NCBI GenBank assembly: GCA_040905025.1
Contig: JBBDSJ010000093.1
Coordinates: 1-27,426, forward strand
Length of the DNA stretch: 27,426 bases
Source of the DNA: JBBDSJ01 sp040905025
Lineage (GTDB): Bacteria > Pseudomonadota > Gammaproteobacteria > Methylohalomonadales > Methylohalomonadaceae
Reading direction: 5' to 3'
Part shown: positions 14,134-22,435 of the stretch, piece after piece
How the letters are laid out: every line of letters begins with the position of its first letter
How positions within the stretch are numbered: position 1 is the first letter of the stretch
The notes under the pieces: generated by a model
What the model saw: the letters and a program-made list of their open reading frames with translations, nothing else
Databases searched by the model: none
What the model was told of the DNA's origin: nothing
Program-made: the position numbers and the translations under genes

Positions 14134-15713
14134 AGGTCAAGATGCAGGGCTTTATCGATCACCGTTTGCAGTCTGATTTCCTGCAGTAATGCTGCCGGTA
14201 ATTCGCATGAAAGTTGTAATATCGCTATGGCCTGACGGGTATCCGCGGCAATACCCAGTTGCAGGCGTGAAATATTAATGCCGGCGCTGCCAAGCAATGT
14301 GCCCAGTGTCCCCATGACGCCCGGTTTGTCCTGATGACGGGTCATGAGTATATGCCCCTCAAGAAAGGCTTCAACATCATAATTATTGATGCGCACCAGA
14401 CGTGGATGTTGTTCATCGAAGACAGTCCCGGCCAGTGTAATTTGTTCGTTATTACTGCTGCCGGTAATTTCGACCAGTGACAGATAACCCTGGCTTTCCT
14501 GCGTGCGGCTTTCGGCAAGTTCAATACCCTGGCGTTTGGCCAATGAGCGTGCATTTACCAGATTGACACCGCTGTCGAAGCTGCCACTCAGATAACCGGC
14601 CAGTGTCTGTGTCGCAAGGATGGCCGGATCAAGCTCCGCTATCCTGCCGCGCAGTTTTACCTGCAGGTTCGATAACGGCCCGTCCACCATTTCAGCAAGC
14701 ACCTTGCCGAGACGGTAGACCAGTACCAGATAAGGTTGCAGCCGAGTCAGCTCGGCCGCCGGGATAGTCGGCAGATTGACAGCATTAACGGCCTGACCGC
14801 TGCGCAGATAATTCATCACATTGCGTACAATTTCGTTACCAACAGCTGCCTGTGCTTCATGGGTTGAGGCACCCAGATGCGGCGTGAACACAATATTATC
14901 GAGTGCCAGTAATACTGAATCTTTTGGTGGCTCATTACTGAAAACATCCAGTGCGGCACCGGCGATACGCTTTTCACTCAATGCATCGAATAACGCCTGT
15001 TCATCAACCAGTTCACCACGGGCACAATTGATGAGCCGGCAATGCGGTTGCATTAATGCCAGAGACTCTGCATTGATAATGTGCCGTGTCTTGTTGTTGA
15101 CCGGGCAGTGCAGGGTGATGAAGTCGGCACTGCCGAGCAATTGCTCCAGATCAGCGCCGATCACGCCATGCTCCCTGAGCACCGTCGAAGTGACAAACGG
15201 ATCATAGACCTTGACGTACATCTGCAATGCCAGGCAGCGTGCCGCCACCAGTCTGCCGATACTGCCATAGCCGATAATGCCGATGGTTTTGCCGGCCAGT
15301 TCAGTACCGGTGTACTGGCTGCGTTGCCAGAGTCCGGCACGCACTGAACGGTCGGCAGCCGGCAAGTGGCGACTTAATGACAACAAATGACCAATGGTCA
15401 ATTCGGCCGTGGTGGTGGCATTGGCGCTCGGGGTATTCAATACCACAATGCCGCGTTCGGTAGCTGCATCAATATCAATATTATCGATGCCAATACCGGC
15501 CCGGCCGATGATTTTGAGTTTCTTGCCCGCCGCAATAGCGGCACTGTCGGCTCGTGTGCCGCTGCGAACAATAAGTGCATCATAGCCACTGATTTGCTCT
15601 GCCAGAGTTGCAGCGTCCAGGCCATTTGCTGTTGTGAATTCAACGTCCTGTTGTGACTGCAGATATGTCAGTGCGTCATTATCCAGTTTGTCTGCTACCA
15701 AAATATGATACAT
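14130..15713 (-). CDS. serA: D-3-phosphoglycerate dehydrogenase with ACT domain
   Basis: First enzyme of serine synthesis, oxidising 3-phosphoglycerate with NAD. The 527-residue length matches the long class of SerA, with an intervening domain before a C-terminal ACT regulatory domain (about residues 455-527, beginning HILMTRHQDKPGVMGTLGTLLG). The NAD-binding loop GYGSIG is at 148-153, and the catalytic Arg232 (NCARGEL), Glu261 and His279 (TPHLGAST) are present. The ACT domain usually gives feedback by serine. A MITE-like element begins 17 bases upstream of the start, so the promoter must lie in that element or beyond. It is followed directly by serB. Confidence 0.95.
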   Translation of the reverse strand: MYHILVADKLDNDALTYLQSQQDVEFTTANGLDAATLAEQISGYDALIVRSGTRADSAAIAAGKKLKIIGRAGIGIDNIDIDAATERGIVVLNTPSANATTTAELTIGHLLSLSRHLPAADRSVRAGLWQRSQYTGTELAGKTIGIIGYGSIGRLVAARCLALQMYVKVYDPFVTSTVLREHGVIGADLEQLLGSADFITLHCPVNNKTRHIINAESLALMQPHCRLINCARGELVDEQALFDALSEKRIAGAALDVFSNEPPKDSVLLALDNIVFTPHLGASTHEAQAAVGNEIVRNVMNYLRSGQAVNAVNLPTIPAAELTRLQPYLVLVYRLGKVLAEMVDGPLSNLQVKLRGRIAELDPAILATQTLAGYLSGSFDSGVNLVNARSLAKRQGIELAESRTQESQGYLSLVEITGSSNNEQITLAGTVFDEQHPRLVRINNYDVEAFLEGHILMTRHQDKPGVMGTLGTLLGSAGINISRLQLGIAADTRQAIAILQLSCELPAALLQEIRLQTVIDKALHLDL

Positions 15714-15730
15714 AAGATTTTATTTTCCTA

Positions 15731-15930
15731 TAAGTGGTCTCAAAATTACTGCACATGCCGCCCTGAAATATACGAATGGGCGTTAAAAGCGGACTCAAAA
15801 TGCGGGGCCGTGTAACGGCAGAGTGTCTATACACTGCGCTTTTTCGTCCCCGTTGGTTAATAATCAAGGGCGCCTGGTCTCGGCTGCACTTTATTACACC
15901 CTTGGGTGCGTGACATTTTGAGGCCACTTC
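15731..15930. mobile_element. MITE-like 200-bp element between serA and gcvP
   Basis: AAGTGGTCTCAAAAT (15732-15746) is matched in inverse by ATTTTGAGGCCACTT (15915-15929), 14 of 15 identical. Similarity continues a few bases further inward with one gap. TA flanks both ends (15729-15730 and 15931-15932), which would fit a two-base target duplication. There is no coding frame of note inside. The right end touches the gcvP stop codon, and the left end lies 17 bases before the serA start. Exact ends are uncertain. The parent transposon family is not identified. Confidence 0.6.
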
Positions 15931-18884
15931 TAATAATTGACAGCGGGATGATTGGCGGCGAGCCGGGTTTCGGTTTCGCTTTCCTGGTATTCAGCTACCG
16001 GTGGGCAGCTGCAAACCAGCTCACGATCACCGTGCATGTTGTCGACCCGGGCAACTGTGGGCCAGTATTTGTCCTGCTGTTCGCGGGCCAGCGGGAAGAA
16101 AGCCTGCTCGCGGGAATAATTGAACGGCCAGTTGTCGCTGAGCAGCAGATCATGGGTATGCGGTGCGTTCTTTAGAACATTGTTGTTACGGTCTGCCTCA
16201 CCACGCTCAATGGCGGCAATTTCTTTACGGATATGGATCAGTGCGGCACAGAAATGATCGAGTTCGGTCTGGCTTTCACTCTCTGTGGGCTCAATCATTA
16301 ATGTGCCAGCCACTGGAAAGGAAACGGTCGGCGCATGAAAACCATAGTCGATGAGACGCTTGGCCACATCCTCAACGGTAATGCCGGTCGCTTCCTTGAT
16401 GGGTCGCAAATCAATAATGCATTCATGTGCTACCCGGCCTTGCCGGCCGGTGTATAACACCGGATAGTGTGGCGCCAGTTTATGCGCAATGTAATTGGCA
16501 TTAAGAATGGCAACCTGGGTGGCGCGGGTCAGTCCGTTGCCACCCATCAGCGCGATATACGTCCAGGCAATCGGTAATATGCCGGCCGAACCCCACGGCG
16601 CTGCGGCTACCGTGCCGACAGTTCCTGCTGGGCCTGTTGCCGGATTCACTCCATCGACCAGTGGATGATCCGGCAGGTAGGGAGCCAACTGTGCCGTGAC
16701 GCCGATAGGGCCGGCACCGGGCCCGCCACCGCCATGTGGAATGCAGAAGGTTTTGTGCAGATTCAGATGGCAGACATCAACACCGATTGCCGCCGGCCGG
16801 CAGACACCGACCATGGCATTCATGTTGGCACCATCCATATATACCAGACCGCCATGGGCATGAATAATCTCGCAGACTTCAACGATTGATTCTTCAAACA
16901 CTCCGTGCGTTGATGGATAGGTGATCATCAATGCCGCCAGCTCGTTTGCATGCTGTTCGGCTTTCGCTTTCAAATCGGCAATATCAACATTGCCGTTCTG
17001 ATCGCAGTTGATAACGATGACTTGCATACCAGCCATTTGTGCACTGGCCGGATTAGTGCCATGTGCCGATGCCGGTATTAAACAAATGCGGCGTTGTGCA
17101 TCGCCACGTACTTCATGATATTTAGCAATCGTCAGCAGACCCGTATATTCACCCTGGGCACCTGAGTTCGGCTGGAATGAAATTGCACTGAAACCGGTGA
17201 TTTCACATAAGGCATCTTCGAGTTCGGCAATCAATTGTTGATAACCCTGAGCCTGATCCAGAGGCACAAACGGATGTACGGCACTGAATAACTGATAGGT
17301 TACCGGCAGCATTTCAATGGTGGCGTTAAGCTTCATCGTGCAGGAGCCTAACGGGATCATGGCGCGATCCAGGGCGATGTCCCGGTTTGCCAGCCGGCGC
17401 AGGTAACGCAGCATCTCGGTTTCCGAATGATAACGATTAAAAACCGGGTGCGTCAGAATGGCATCATCGCGCCGCATTTCGATTTTGAGACAATCATTAA
17501 TGTTGTTATCAAACGCCGTAATATTAAAATCCATGTCCCGTTGACGCGGAGCAAAGACCGACCAGAGTGATTGCAGATAACTGCGTCGTGAAGTTTCATC
17601 AAAGGCGACACTCAGATAGTTACTGTCGTGTACACGCAGATTAAAACCGGCTTCGCGGGCCTTGGCGGCCAGACGCCGTGCCATACCGGGGGTATGTACA
17701 ACGACTGTATCAAAAAAGCATTTGCTGCTGACTGTATAGCCGAGTTGTTCAATGCCCCGGGCAAAAATCAATGCCATGCGGTGTACGCGCTCGGCAATAA
17801 TTGCCAGCCCCTTGGGGCCGTGATAAACCGCATACATGCTGGCAATGACCGCGAGTAATACCTGTGAGGTACAGATATTGCTGGTCGCTTTTTCACGCCG
17901 GATATGTTGTTCCCGTGTCTGCAGGGCCATGCGCAGGGCCGGTTGGCCACGGGCGTCCCGTGAGACACCAATAATACGGCCGGGAACCTGGCGCTTGTAT
18001 TTTTCCAGCGTGGCAAAAAATGCTGCGTGTGGGCCACCATAACCCAGTGGAACACCGAAACGCTGGGTACTGCCAATCGCAATATCAGCACCAAGTTCAC
18101 CGGGTGAGCGCAGCATCACCAGTGCGAGGGGATCGCAGGCCATTGTGACCAGTGCGCCGGTGTGTTGCGCATGTTCTGCCACAGTTGCCAGATCAACGAC
18201 CTCGCCATTCGTGCCGGGATACTGCACCAGCAGACCAAAACAATCTTCCGGCAGGGTTTCACCTGCAGAAAATGGAATGATTTCTATACCCAATGGCCGC
18301 GCACGTGTTTGCATTACCGCCAGTGTTTGCGGATGGCAGTTGGTATCGACAAGAAAGCGGTTGCCGGCCTTGCCGTTGACGCGCTTTGATAACATCATGG
18401 CCTCGGCGGCGGCAGTTGCTTCGTCCAGCAATGACGCATTTGCGATCGGCAGGCCGGTGAGATCGATGATCATCTGCTGGAAATTCAGCAAAGCTTCCAG
18501 CCGGCCCTGACTGATCTCGGCCTGATAGGGTGTGTAAGCGGTATACCAGCCCGGGTTTTCCAGCACATTGCGTTTGATAACATTCGGCATAATGGTGTCG
18601 TGATAGCCCAGACCGATCAGGCTGGTAAGTACACGGTTACGGTTGCGCATGCGGCGCAAATAATCCTCAATGACTCTTTCGCTACGCGCAGTTTTCAGAT
18701 CCAGCGGCCGCTTCAGTCGTATATGTTCAGGTACTGTGGCAGCGATTAATGCTTCCAGACTGTCAAAGCCCAGGTTTGTCAGCATGGCATTTATCTGTTC
18801 CCGGTTCGGCCCAATGTGCCGGCGAATAAAATCACCCGGCATTTCCAGTTGCGCAAGTGACTGGTCTTGCAGTGTCATAGTCAT
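15930..18884 (-). CDS. gcvP: glycine dehydrogenase (P protein of glycine cleavage)
   Basis: PLP-dependent decarboxylase of the glycine cleavage system, which passes the aminomethyl group to the lipoyl arm of GcvH. The 984 residues form the single-chain type, with both the N-terminal (inactive-like) and C-terminal (active) halves. The PLP lysine is Lys711 in NLHKTFCIPHGGGGPG. The start at 18884 lies 2 bases after the gcvH stop, with AAGGCGAA as the ribosome site. The last codons run into a MITE-like element, so the extreme C-terminus may differ from relatives. Confidence 0.97.
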   Translation of the reverse strand: MTMTLQDQSLAQLEMPGDFIRRHIGPNREQINAMLTNLGFDSLEALIAATVPEHIRLKRPLDLKTARSERVIEDYLRRMRNRNRVLTSLIGLGYHDTIMPNVIKRNVLENPGWYTAYTPYQAEISQGRLEALLNFQQMIIDLTGLPIANASLLDEATAAAEAMMLSKRVNGKAGNRFLVDTNCHPQTLAVMQTRARPLGIEIIPFSAGETLPEDCFGLLVQYPGTNGEVVDLATVAEHAQHTGALVTMACDPLALVMLRSPGELGADIAIGSTQRFGVPLGYGGPHAAFFATLEKYKRQVPGRIIGVSRDARGQPALRMALQTREQHIRREKATSNICTSQVLLAVIASMYAVYHGPKGLAIIAERVHRMALIFARGIEQLGYTVSSKCFFDTVVVHTPGMARRLAAKAREAGFNLRVHDSNYLSVAFDETSRRSYLQSLWSVFAPRQRDMDFNITAFDNNINDCLKIEMRRDDAILTHPVFNRYHSETEMLRYLRRLANRDIALDRAMIPLGSCTMKLNATIEMLPVTYQLFSAVHPFVPLDQAQGYQQLIAELEDALCEITGFSAISFQPNSGAQGEYTGLLTIAKYHEVRGDAQRRICLIPASAHGTNPASAQMAGMQVIVINCDQNGNVDIADLKAKAEQHANELAALMITYPSTHGVFEESIVEVCEIIHAHGGLVYMDGANMNAMVGVCRPAAIGVDVCHLNLHKTFCIPHGGGGPGAGPIGVTAQLAPYLPDHPLVDGVNPATGPAGTVGTVAAAPWGSAGILPIAWTYIALMGGNGLTRATQVAILNANYIAHKLAPHYPVLYTGRQGRVAHECIIDLRPIKEATGITVEDVAKRLIDYGFHAPTVSFPVAGTLMIEPTESESQTELDHFCAALIHIRKEIAAIERGEADRNNNVLKNAPHTHDLLLSDNWPFNYSREQAFFPLAREQQDKYWPTVARVDNMHGDRELVCSCPPVAEYQESETETRLAANHPAVNY

Positions 18885-18886
18885 GG

Positions 18887-19270
18887 TTATTCGCCTTGTT
18901 GCTGAATAAAGTTCTGGTATGCGGCTGCATCCATGAGCTGATCGAATTCTGTGTTATCGGCCGGCTTGAGCCGGATAAACCAGCCGGCCTCCAGCGGGTC
19001 CTGGTTGACCAATTCCGGATTGTCATTGAGTGCTTCATTCACGGCACTGACACTGCCACTGATTGGCATCTTGATGTCGCTGGCCGCCTTGACTGATTCA
19101 ACAACGGCCGCCTCTTCGCCTGCGTTGACAGTACGGCCAACATCCGGCAATTCAACGAAAACAACATCACCAAGCTCGCGCTGGGCAAAATCGGTAATGC
19201 CAATCACGGCTTCGCCATTGTCGTCAAGCCGTACCCATTCATGATCATGACTAAACCTGAGTTGACTCAT
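18887..19270 (-). CDS. gcvH: glycine cleavage system H protein
   Basis: Small lipoyl carrier of 127 residues that shuttles the aminomethyl group between GcvP and GcvT. The lipoyl-lysine is Lys61 in ESVKAASDI, in the usual barrel-sandwich fold (HEWVRLDDNGEAVIGITDFAQ at the start). AGGAGG is placed well upstream of the ATG. It is the middle gene of gcvT-gcvH-gcvP. The 65-base gap to gcvT contains a strong hairpin. Confidence 0.97.
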   Translation of the reverse strand: MSQLRFSHDHEWVRLDDNGEAVIGITDFAQRELGDVVFVELPDVGRTVNAGEEAAVVESVKAASDIKMPISGSVSAVNEALNDNPELVNQDPLEAGWFIRLKPADNTEFDQLMDAAAYQNFIQQQGE

Positions 19271-19301
19271 ATTGGTCCTTAACCTCCTGTAGATTTTTTC
19301 A

Positions 19302-19331
19302 GGGGAAATCTGATCAAATCAGAACTTCCCC
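19302..19331 (-). other. intercistronic stem-loop between gcvT and gcvH
   Basis: GGGGAA (19302-19307) pairs with TTCCCC (19326-19331), and inside it TCTGAT (19309-19314) pairs with ATCAGA (19318-19323) around a three-base loop. It starts just after the gcvT stop. In the gene direction it is followed by A-rich rather than U-rich sequence, so it is more likely a message stability or processing element than a terminator. Confidence 0.6.
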
Positions 19332-19335
19332 GGCT

Positions 19336-20478
19336 TTAACGGCGTATATATTTGTGCGGAATAAAAGGTAACCGTGTTAGTTCAACGTGGATGCGTTTAC
19401 CACGGTTGTCGGCATAAACCGGAATTTCGGTATTGAGGGCACCTGAATCGATGTAACCTATGGCGACGGGTCGCTTCAGGATGGGGCTGTGACCGCCGCT
19501 TGTTACCGTGCCAATGGTTGTGCCATTGCTGTCAATCAGCAATGTGCCACTGCGCAATGGTGAGCGCGTATCCGGAAGCAATCCGGTCAGACGTCGGGAT
19601 GGTCCGGACTTCAGCTCGGCCAGAATGCGTTCATGACCGGGGAAACCGCCGGCACGCGCTCCCGACAAACGTCGTGCTTTGGCAATCGCCCAGCCGAGTC
19701 CGGCTTCGACCGGTGAAGTGGTAGCATCCAGTTCGTGGCCATACAAGCTCAGCCCGGCTTCGAGACGCAGACCATCACGAGCACCAAGTCCGGCAGGCTG
19801 AACCTGTTCATGGGCTAACAGGCGTTGTGCCAGCTTCGTGGTGGCATCAATGGGAACACTTATTTCAAAGCCATCTTCACCGGTGTAACCCGCGCGCGCG
19901 ACCCGGCAGTCGATGCCGGCCAGCGGCACCTGTCCGGTTTGCATGAAACCGAGTTTGTCAGTGTCCGGGTTGAGTTCCCGCATGACGGCGGCGGCAGCCG
20001 GGCCCTGCAATGCCAGCAGCGAGAAATATTCATCAAGACGTACCTGGCAACGTTGGCCGATACGATCACATAACCAGGCATGATCATTATCACGATTGGC
20101 GGCATTGGCGATGATTTCAAAATCATTGCCGGCACGGCGAATAATGACGTCATCAATGCAACCGCCTGACTCGTTGGTCATGACGCTGTAACGGAGTTGC
20201 CCGGGAGCGAGGTTGACCAGATCGGCCGGGCACAGGGATTCCAGCGCAGACGCCGCTGCATCGCCCTGGATACGGAAACGGCTCATGTGTGAAACGTCAA
20301 ATAACGACGCCTGAGCACGCGTATGGCGATGTTCGGCCAGAATGCCGGCCGGGTAATTGAGTGGCATTGAATAGCCGGCAAAGCACACCAGCTTCGCGCC
20401 CAGCTCACGATGCAACCCGTACAAAGCGGTGCGAGCCGGCGCTGACTGTGCACTTGCGGCTAACGTTGATGCTTGCAT
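19336..20478 (-). CDS. gcvT: aminomethyltransferase (T protein of glycine cleavage)
   Basis: Folate-dependent enzyme that releases ammonia and forms 5,10-methylene-tetrahydrofolate from the aminomethyl group on GcvH. The 380 residues carry family blocks LVCFAGYSMPLNYP, FDVSHMSRFRIQG, ALQGPAAAAVM, GYTGEDGFEISVP, GLGARDGLRLEAGL and GYIDSG. The ATG at 20478 has GAGGG eight bases in front; an in-frame GTG three codons earlier is less likely. It heads the gcvTHP operon. No glycine riboswitch could be recognised upstream. Confidence 0.95.
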   Translation of the reverse strand: MQASTLAASAQSAPARTALYGLHRELGAKLVCFAGYSMPLNYPAGILAEHRHTRAQASLFDVSHMSRFRIQGDAAASALESLCPADLVNLAPGQLRYSVMTNESGGCIDDVIIRRAGNDFEIIANAANRDNDHAWLCDRIGQRCQVRLDEYFSLLALQGPAAAAVMRELNPDTDKLGFMQTGQVPLAGIDCRVARAGYTGEDGFEISVPIDATTKLAQRLLAHEQVQPAGLGARDGLRLEAGLSLYGHELDATTSPVEAGLGWAIAKARRLSGARAGGFPGHERILAELKSGPSRRLTGLLPDTRSPLRSGTLLIDSNGTTIGTVTSGGHSPILKRPVAIGYIDSGALNTEIPVYADNRGKRIHVELTRLPFIPHKYIRR

Positions 20479-20505
20479 GGTCTTCACCCTCTGCAGCGTG
20501 TTAGC

Positions 20506-20522
20506 ACGACAGTTAACGTCGT
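20506..20522. promoter_or_regulatory. palindrome upstream of gcvT
   Basis: ACGAC and GTCGT flank a 7-base centre containing GTTAAC. The site is 28 bases before the gcvT start codon. It may be a regulator binding site or a leader hairpin. Support is symmetry only. Confidence 0.3.
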
Positions 20523-20572
20523 CAGATTTTCAAGGCGCGTATCTTAGAGAGAAATTTGAGGAAACGCCAGTG

Positions 20573-20595
20573 CCGGAAGATGAAATATTTTCCGG
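20573..20595. other. hairpin between cfa and gcvT
   Basis: CCGGAA (20573-20578) and TTCCGG (20590-20595) form a six-bp stem with an AT-rich loop. It lies 34 bases past the cfa stop codon. No clear U-run follows, so terminator function is doubtful. Confidence 0.3.
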
Positions 20596-20628
20596 TTCAA
20601 CTTGAGGCAGGTTCTATTGATGTCGTTT

Positions 20629-21789
20629 CTAGAAGGCCGGGCGGCGGTAACCCTTTATACATCCGGGTTTGGACAATACCAGCTGCCACAATTGCAAACT
20701 GCGCGCACGGAATGCGCCGGCACAGCTGTTCAGATAGTATTTCCAGATGCGGTAGAAGCGTTCATTGTAATTCGCCCTGAGGCTCGGCCAGGCGGCGTGA
20801 AAATTCCGGTACCACGCCATCAGTGTGCGGTCATAGTCCGCGCCAAAATTATGCAGGTCTTCCAGCACAAAGATATTATTGATCGCCCGGCCTACCTGTT
20901 CCAGTGACGGGATTTCACCATTCGGAAAGATATAACGGCTGATCCACGGGTCGGTTACCAGTGTATTCGAGTGTTTGCCAATCGTGTGCAACAGGAACAA
21001 CCCGCCGTCTTTCAGACAGCGTGCAGCAACTTCCATATATCGGCGATAATTTTTATGGCCGACATGCTCAAACATGCCGACCGAAACGATGTGATCAAAC
21101 CGTTCGCTGATTTCCCGGTAATCCTGCAGGCGGATCTCGACCGGCAGGTTGCGGCACTGATTGCGCGCATACTCGGCCTGTTCTTTGGAAATTGTCAGGC
21201 CAACCACATGCACCTGATACTTTTCGGCGGCATAGCGCGCAAAACTGCCCCAGCCGCAACCTATATCGAGGATACGCTGGCCGGGTTGCAGGTCCAGTTT
21301 GCGGCAGATCAGTTCGAGTTTGTGTTCCTGCGCTTCATCGAGGCTGTGCGCATGGGCCCAGTAGCCGCAGGTGTAGGCCATGCGCTGGTCGAGCATCGCC
21401 CGGAACAGGTCATTGCCAATGTCGTAATGCTGTTCTCCCACCTGAAACGCCCGCGAAACGGCCTGCAGGTTCTGAATCCGGTTGCGTAATCCGTTAAGCA
21501 AATGGGCAACTGACAACTGGCCGCGATCAAGCCGCGCGCGCAGCAGGTGATCGAACAGTTCATCCAGGCGCTCACAGTCCCACCAGCCCTCAACATAGGC
21601 TTCACCGATGCCGAGCGAGCCCTGCAGTACCGCGCGCCGGTAAAAGCGGGGATCGTGAATCTGCATGTCGGCAGGCGCCTGGCCGTTCAGTGTCAACCCT
21701 GCCTGCCGCAGGCGCGCAGCAATGCAGCGAACCCAAAAGTCATCGCGCTGCTGTGCCGTATCTTGCTTGCTTTGGGTTGTTTCGTTCAT
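20629..21789 (-). CDS. cfa: cyclopropane-fatty-acyl-phospholipid synthase
   Basis: SAM-dependent methyltransferase of 386 residues that adds a methylene bridge to unsaturated phospholipid acyl chains at the inner membrane, a stationary-phase and stress response. It aligns along its whole length in my recall of E. coli Cfa: QGSLGIGEAYVEGWWDCERLDE, GEQHYDIGNDLF, the SAM loop LDIGCGWGSFA (residues 174-184), VSVGMFEHVGHKNY, LLHTIG and LHNFGADYDRTLMAWY. The ATG at 21789 is used: the frame is open upstream, but those residues have no counterpart. A -10-like TATTAT and an FNR-type box lie in front. It precedes gcvT on the same strand but looks functionally separate. Confidence 0.95.
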   Translation of the reverse strand: MNETTQSKQDTAQQRDDFWVRCIAARLRQAGLTLNGQAPADMQIHDPRFYRRAVLQGSLGIGEAYVEGWWDCERLDELFDHLLRARLDRGQLSVAHLLNGLRNRIQNLQAVSRAFQVGEQHYDIGNDLFRAMLDQRMAYTCGYWAHAHSLDEAQEHKLELICRKLDLQPGQRILDIGCGWGSFARYAAEKYQVHVVGLTISKEQAEYARNQCRNLPVEIRLQDYREISERFDHIVSVGMFEHVGHKNYRRYMEVAARCLKDGGLFLLHTIGKHSNTLVTDPWISRYIFPNGEIPSLEQVGRAINNIFVLEDLHNFGADYDRTLMAWYRNFHAAWPSLRANYNERFYRIWKYYLNSCAGAFRARSLQLWQLVLSKPGCIKGYRRPAF

Positions 21790-22132
21790 ACTTGACCGGA
21801 CAGTATCTGTTTGGACTTGTTCTAAGATAATAGTGGCTGATTTTTGATCTCGCAGAGAAAATCCTGATTGTTTGATACAGGTCAATTTTTCCGGTGGCCG
21901 GCCCTGGCAATGATCAGGTGGGTTTTTTAACTGACTATAATTGTGGGAGAATTTTCCGATAGTTTCAATTTGCCGGCTGGCTACTGGCCGCAATACAGGA
22001 TGTTCTGGCGGGCACTGAAAAAAATTGTTACGAACAGGTGGAGGAATGGTCGCAGATCAGCTAGTTTTATATTGTGGGTAGCACTCCCGCACGCTTGAAT
22101 CTCCCATCTTAAGGATACAGGAGGCAGTTTAT
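21790..22132. other. 343-bp divergent intergenic region
   Basis: Non-coding gap between cfa (leftward) and the ydcH-like gene (rightward). It holds the candidate cfa -10 TATTAT (minus strand, 21827-21832), an FNR-like box (21872-21885) and the ribosome site of the ydcH-like gene (AGGAGG). The middle part, about 21890-22060, shows no open frame or repeat I can support. Confidence 0.6.
21872..21885. promoter_or_regulatory. FNR/Anr-like box upstream of cfa
   Basis: TTGATACAGGTCAA matches the FNR consensus TTGAT-N4-ATCAA at nine of ten fixed bases. It is 83 bases upstream of the cfa start codon and about 59 bases from the transcription start that the TATTAT at 21827-21832 would give. If used, oxygen limitation would affect cfa. 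The match could be by chance. Confidence 0.35.
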
Positions 22133-22366
22133 ATGCATGATTTGGATCCCGCAGCTGTTAAATCTCTCCTCGCCAATCACATCGAATTCAAACGCCTTTA
22201 TGACAAACATACGCAGCTTAACCAGCAGGTTGACGCGGTGCAGCGCGGCGTTGAATCCATGGAAGATCTGGAACTCGAAATGCTGAAAAAAGAAAAACTC
22301 ATGCTCAAGGACAAAATGGCGCACATGGTTGAAGACTACCGGCGCCTGAATTTCCAGGCGGCCTGA
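22133..22366 (+). CDS. YdcH-like small protein (DUF465)
   Basis: A 77-residue helical protein of the YdcH/DUF465 family, common in Proteobacteria and of unknown role. The pattern HIEFKRLYDKHTQLNQQVDAVQ in the first half and LEMLKKEKLMLKDKMAHMVEDY in the second is typical: two helices, the second Lys- and Glu-rich. AGGAGG lies at a good distance from the ATG. It is a single-gene unit with its own terminator directly after it. No signal peptide or membrane segment is seen. Confidence 0.88.
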   Translation: MHDLDPAAVKSLLANHIEFKRLYDKHTQLNQQVDAVQRGVESMEDLELEMLKKEKLMLKDKMAHMVEDYRRLNFQAA

Positions 22367-22400
22367 TCCGCTCCAGACCGGATCGAAAATCGATACCAAT

Positions 22401-22435
22401 AACCCCGCCATCAATGCGATGCGCGGGGTTTTTTT
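22401..22435 (+). terminator. rho-independent terminator of the ydcH-like gene
   Basis: AACCCCGC (22401-22408) pairs with GCGGGGTT (22423-22430), and the plus strand continues with a run of seven T (22429-22435) partly overlapping the stem. It stands 35 bases after the stop codon. It also lies at the 3' end of the opposing MFS gene, whose stop overlaps the T-run, but that strand lacks a good U-run. Confidence 0.88.

Noticed and set aside
20479..20628. Glycine riboswitch upstream of gcvT
   Set aside because: I could not find the conserved cores of the glycine aptamer in the 150-bp gap; only small palindromes are present.
22401..22435. Bidirectional terminator serving the MFS gene as well
   Set aside because: The stem is shared, but on the minus strand the bases after it (ATTGGTATCG) are not a U-run, so support is only for the plus strand.
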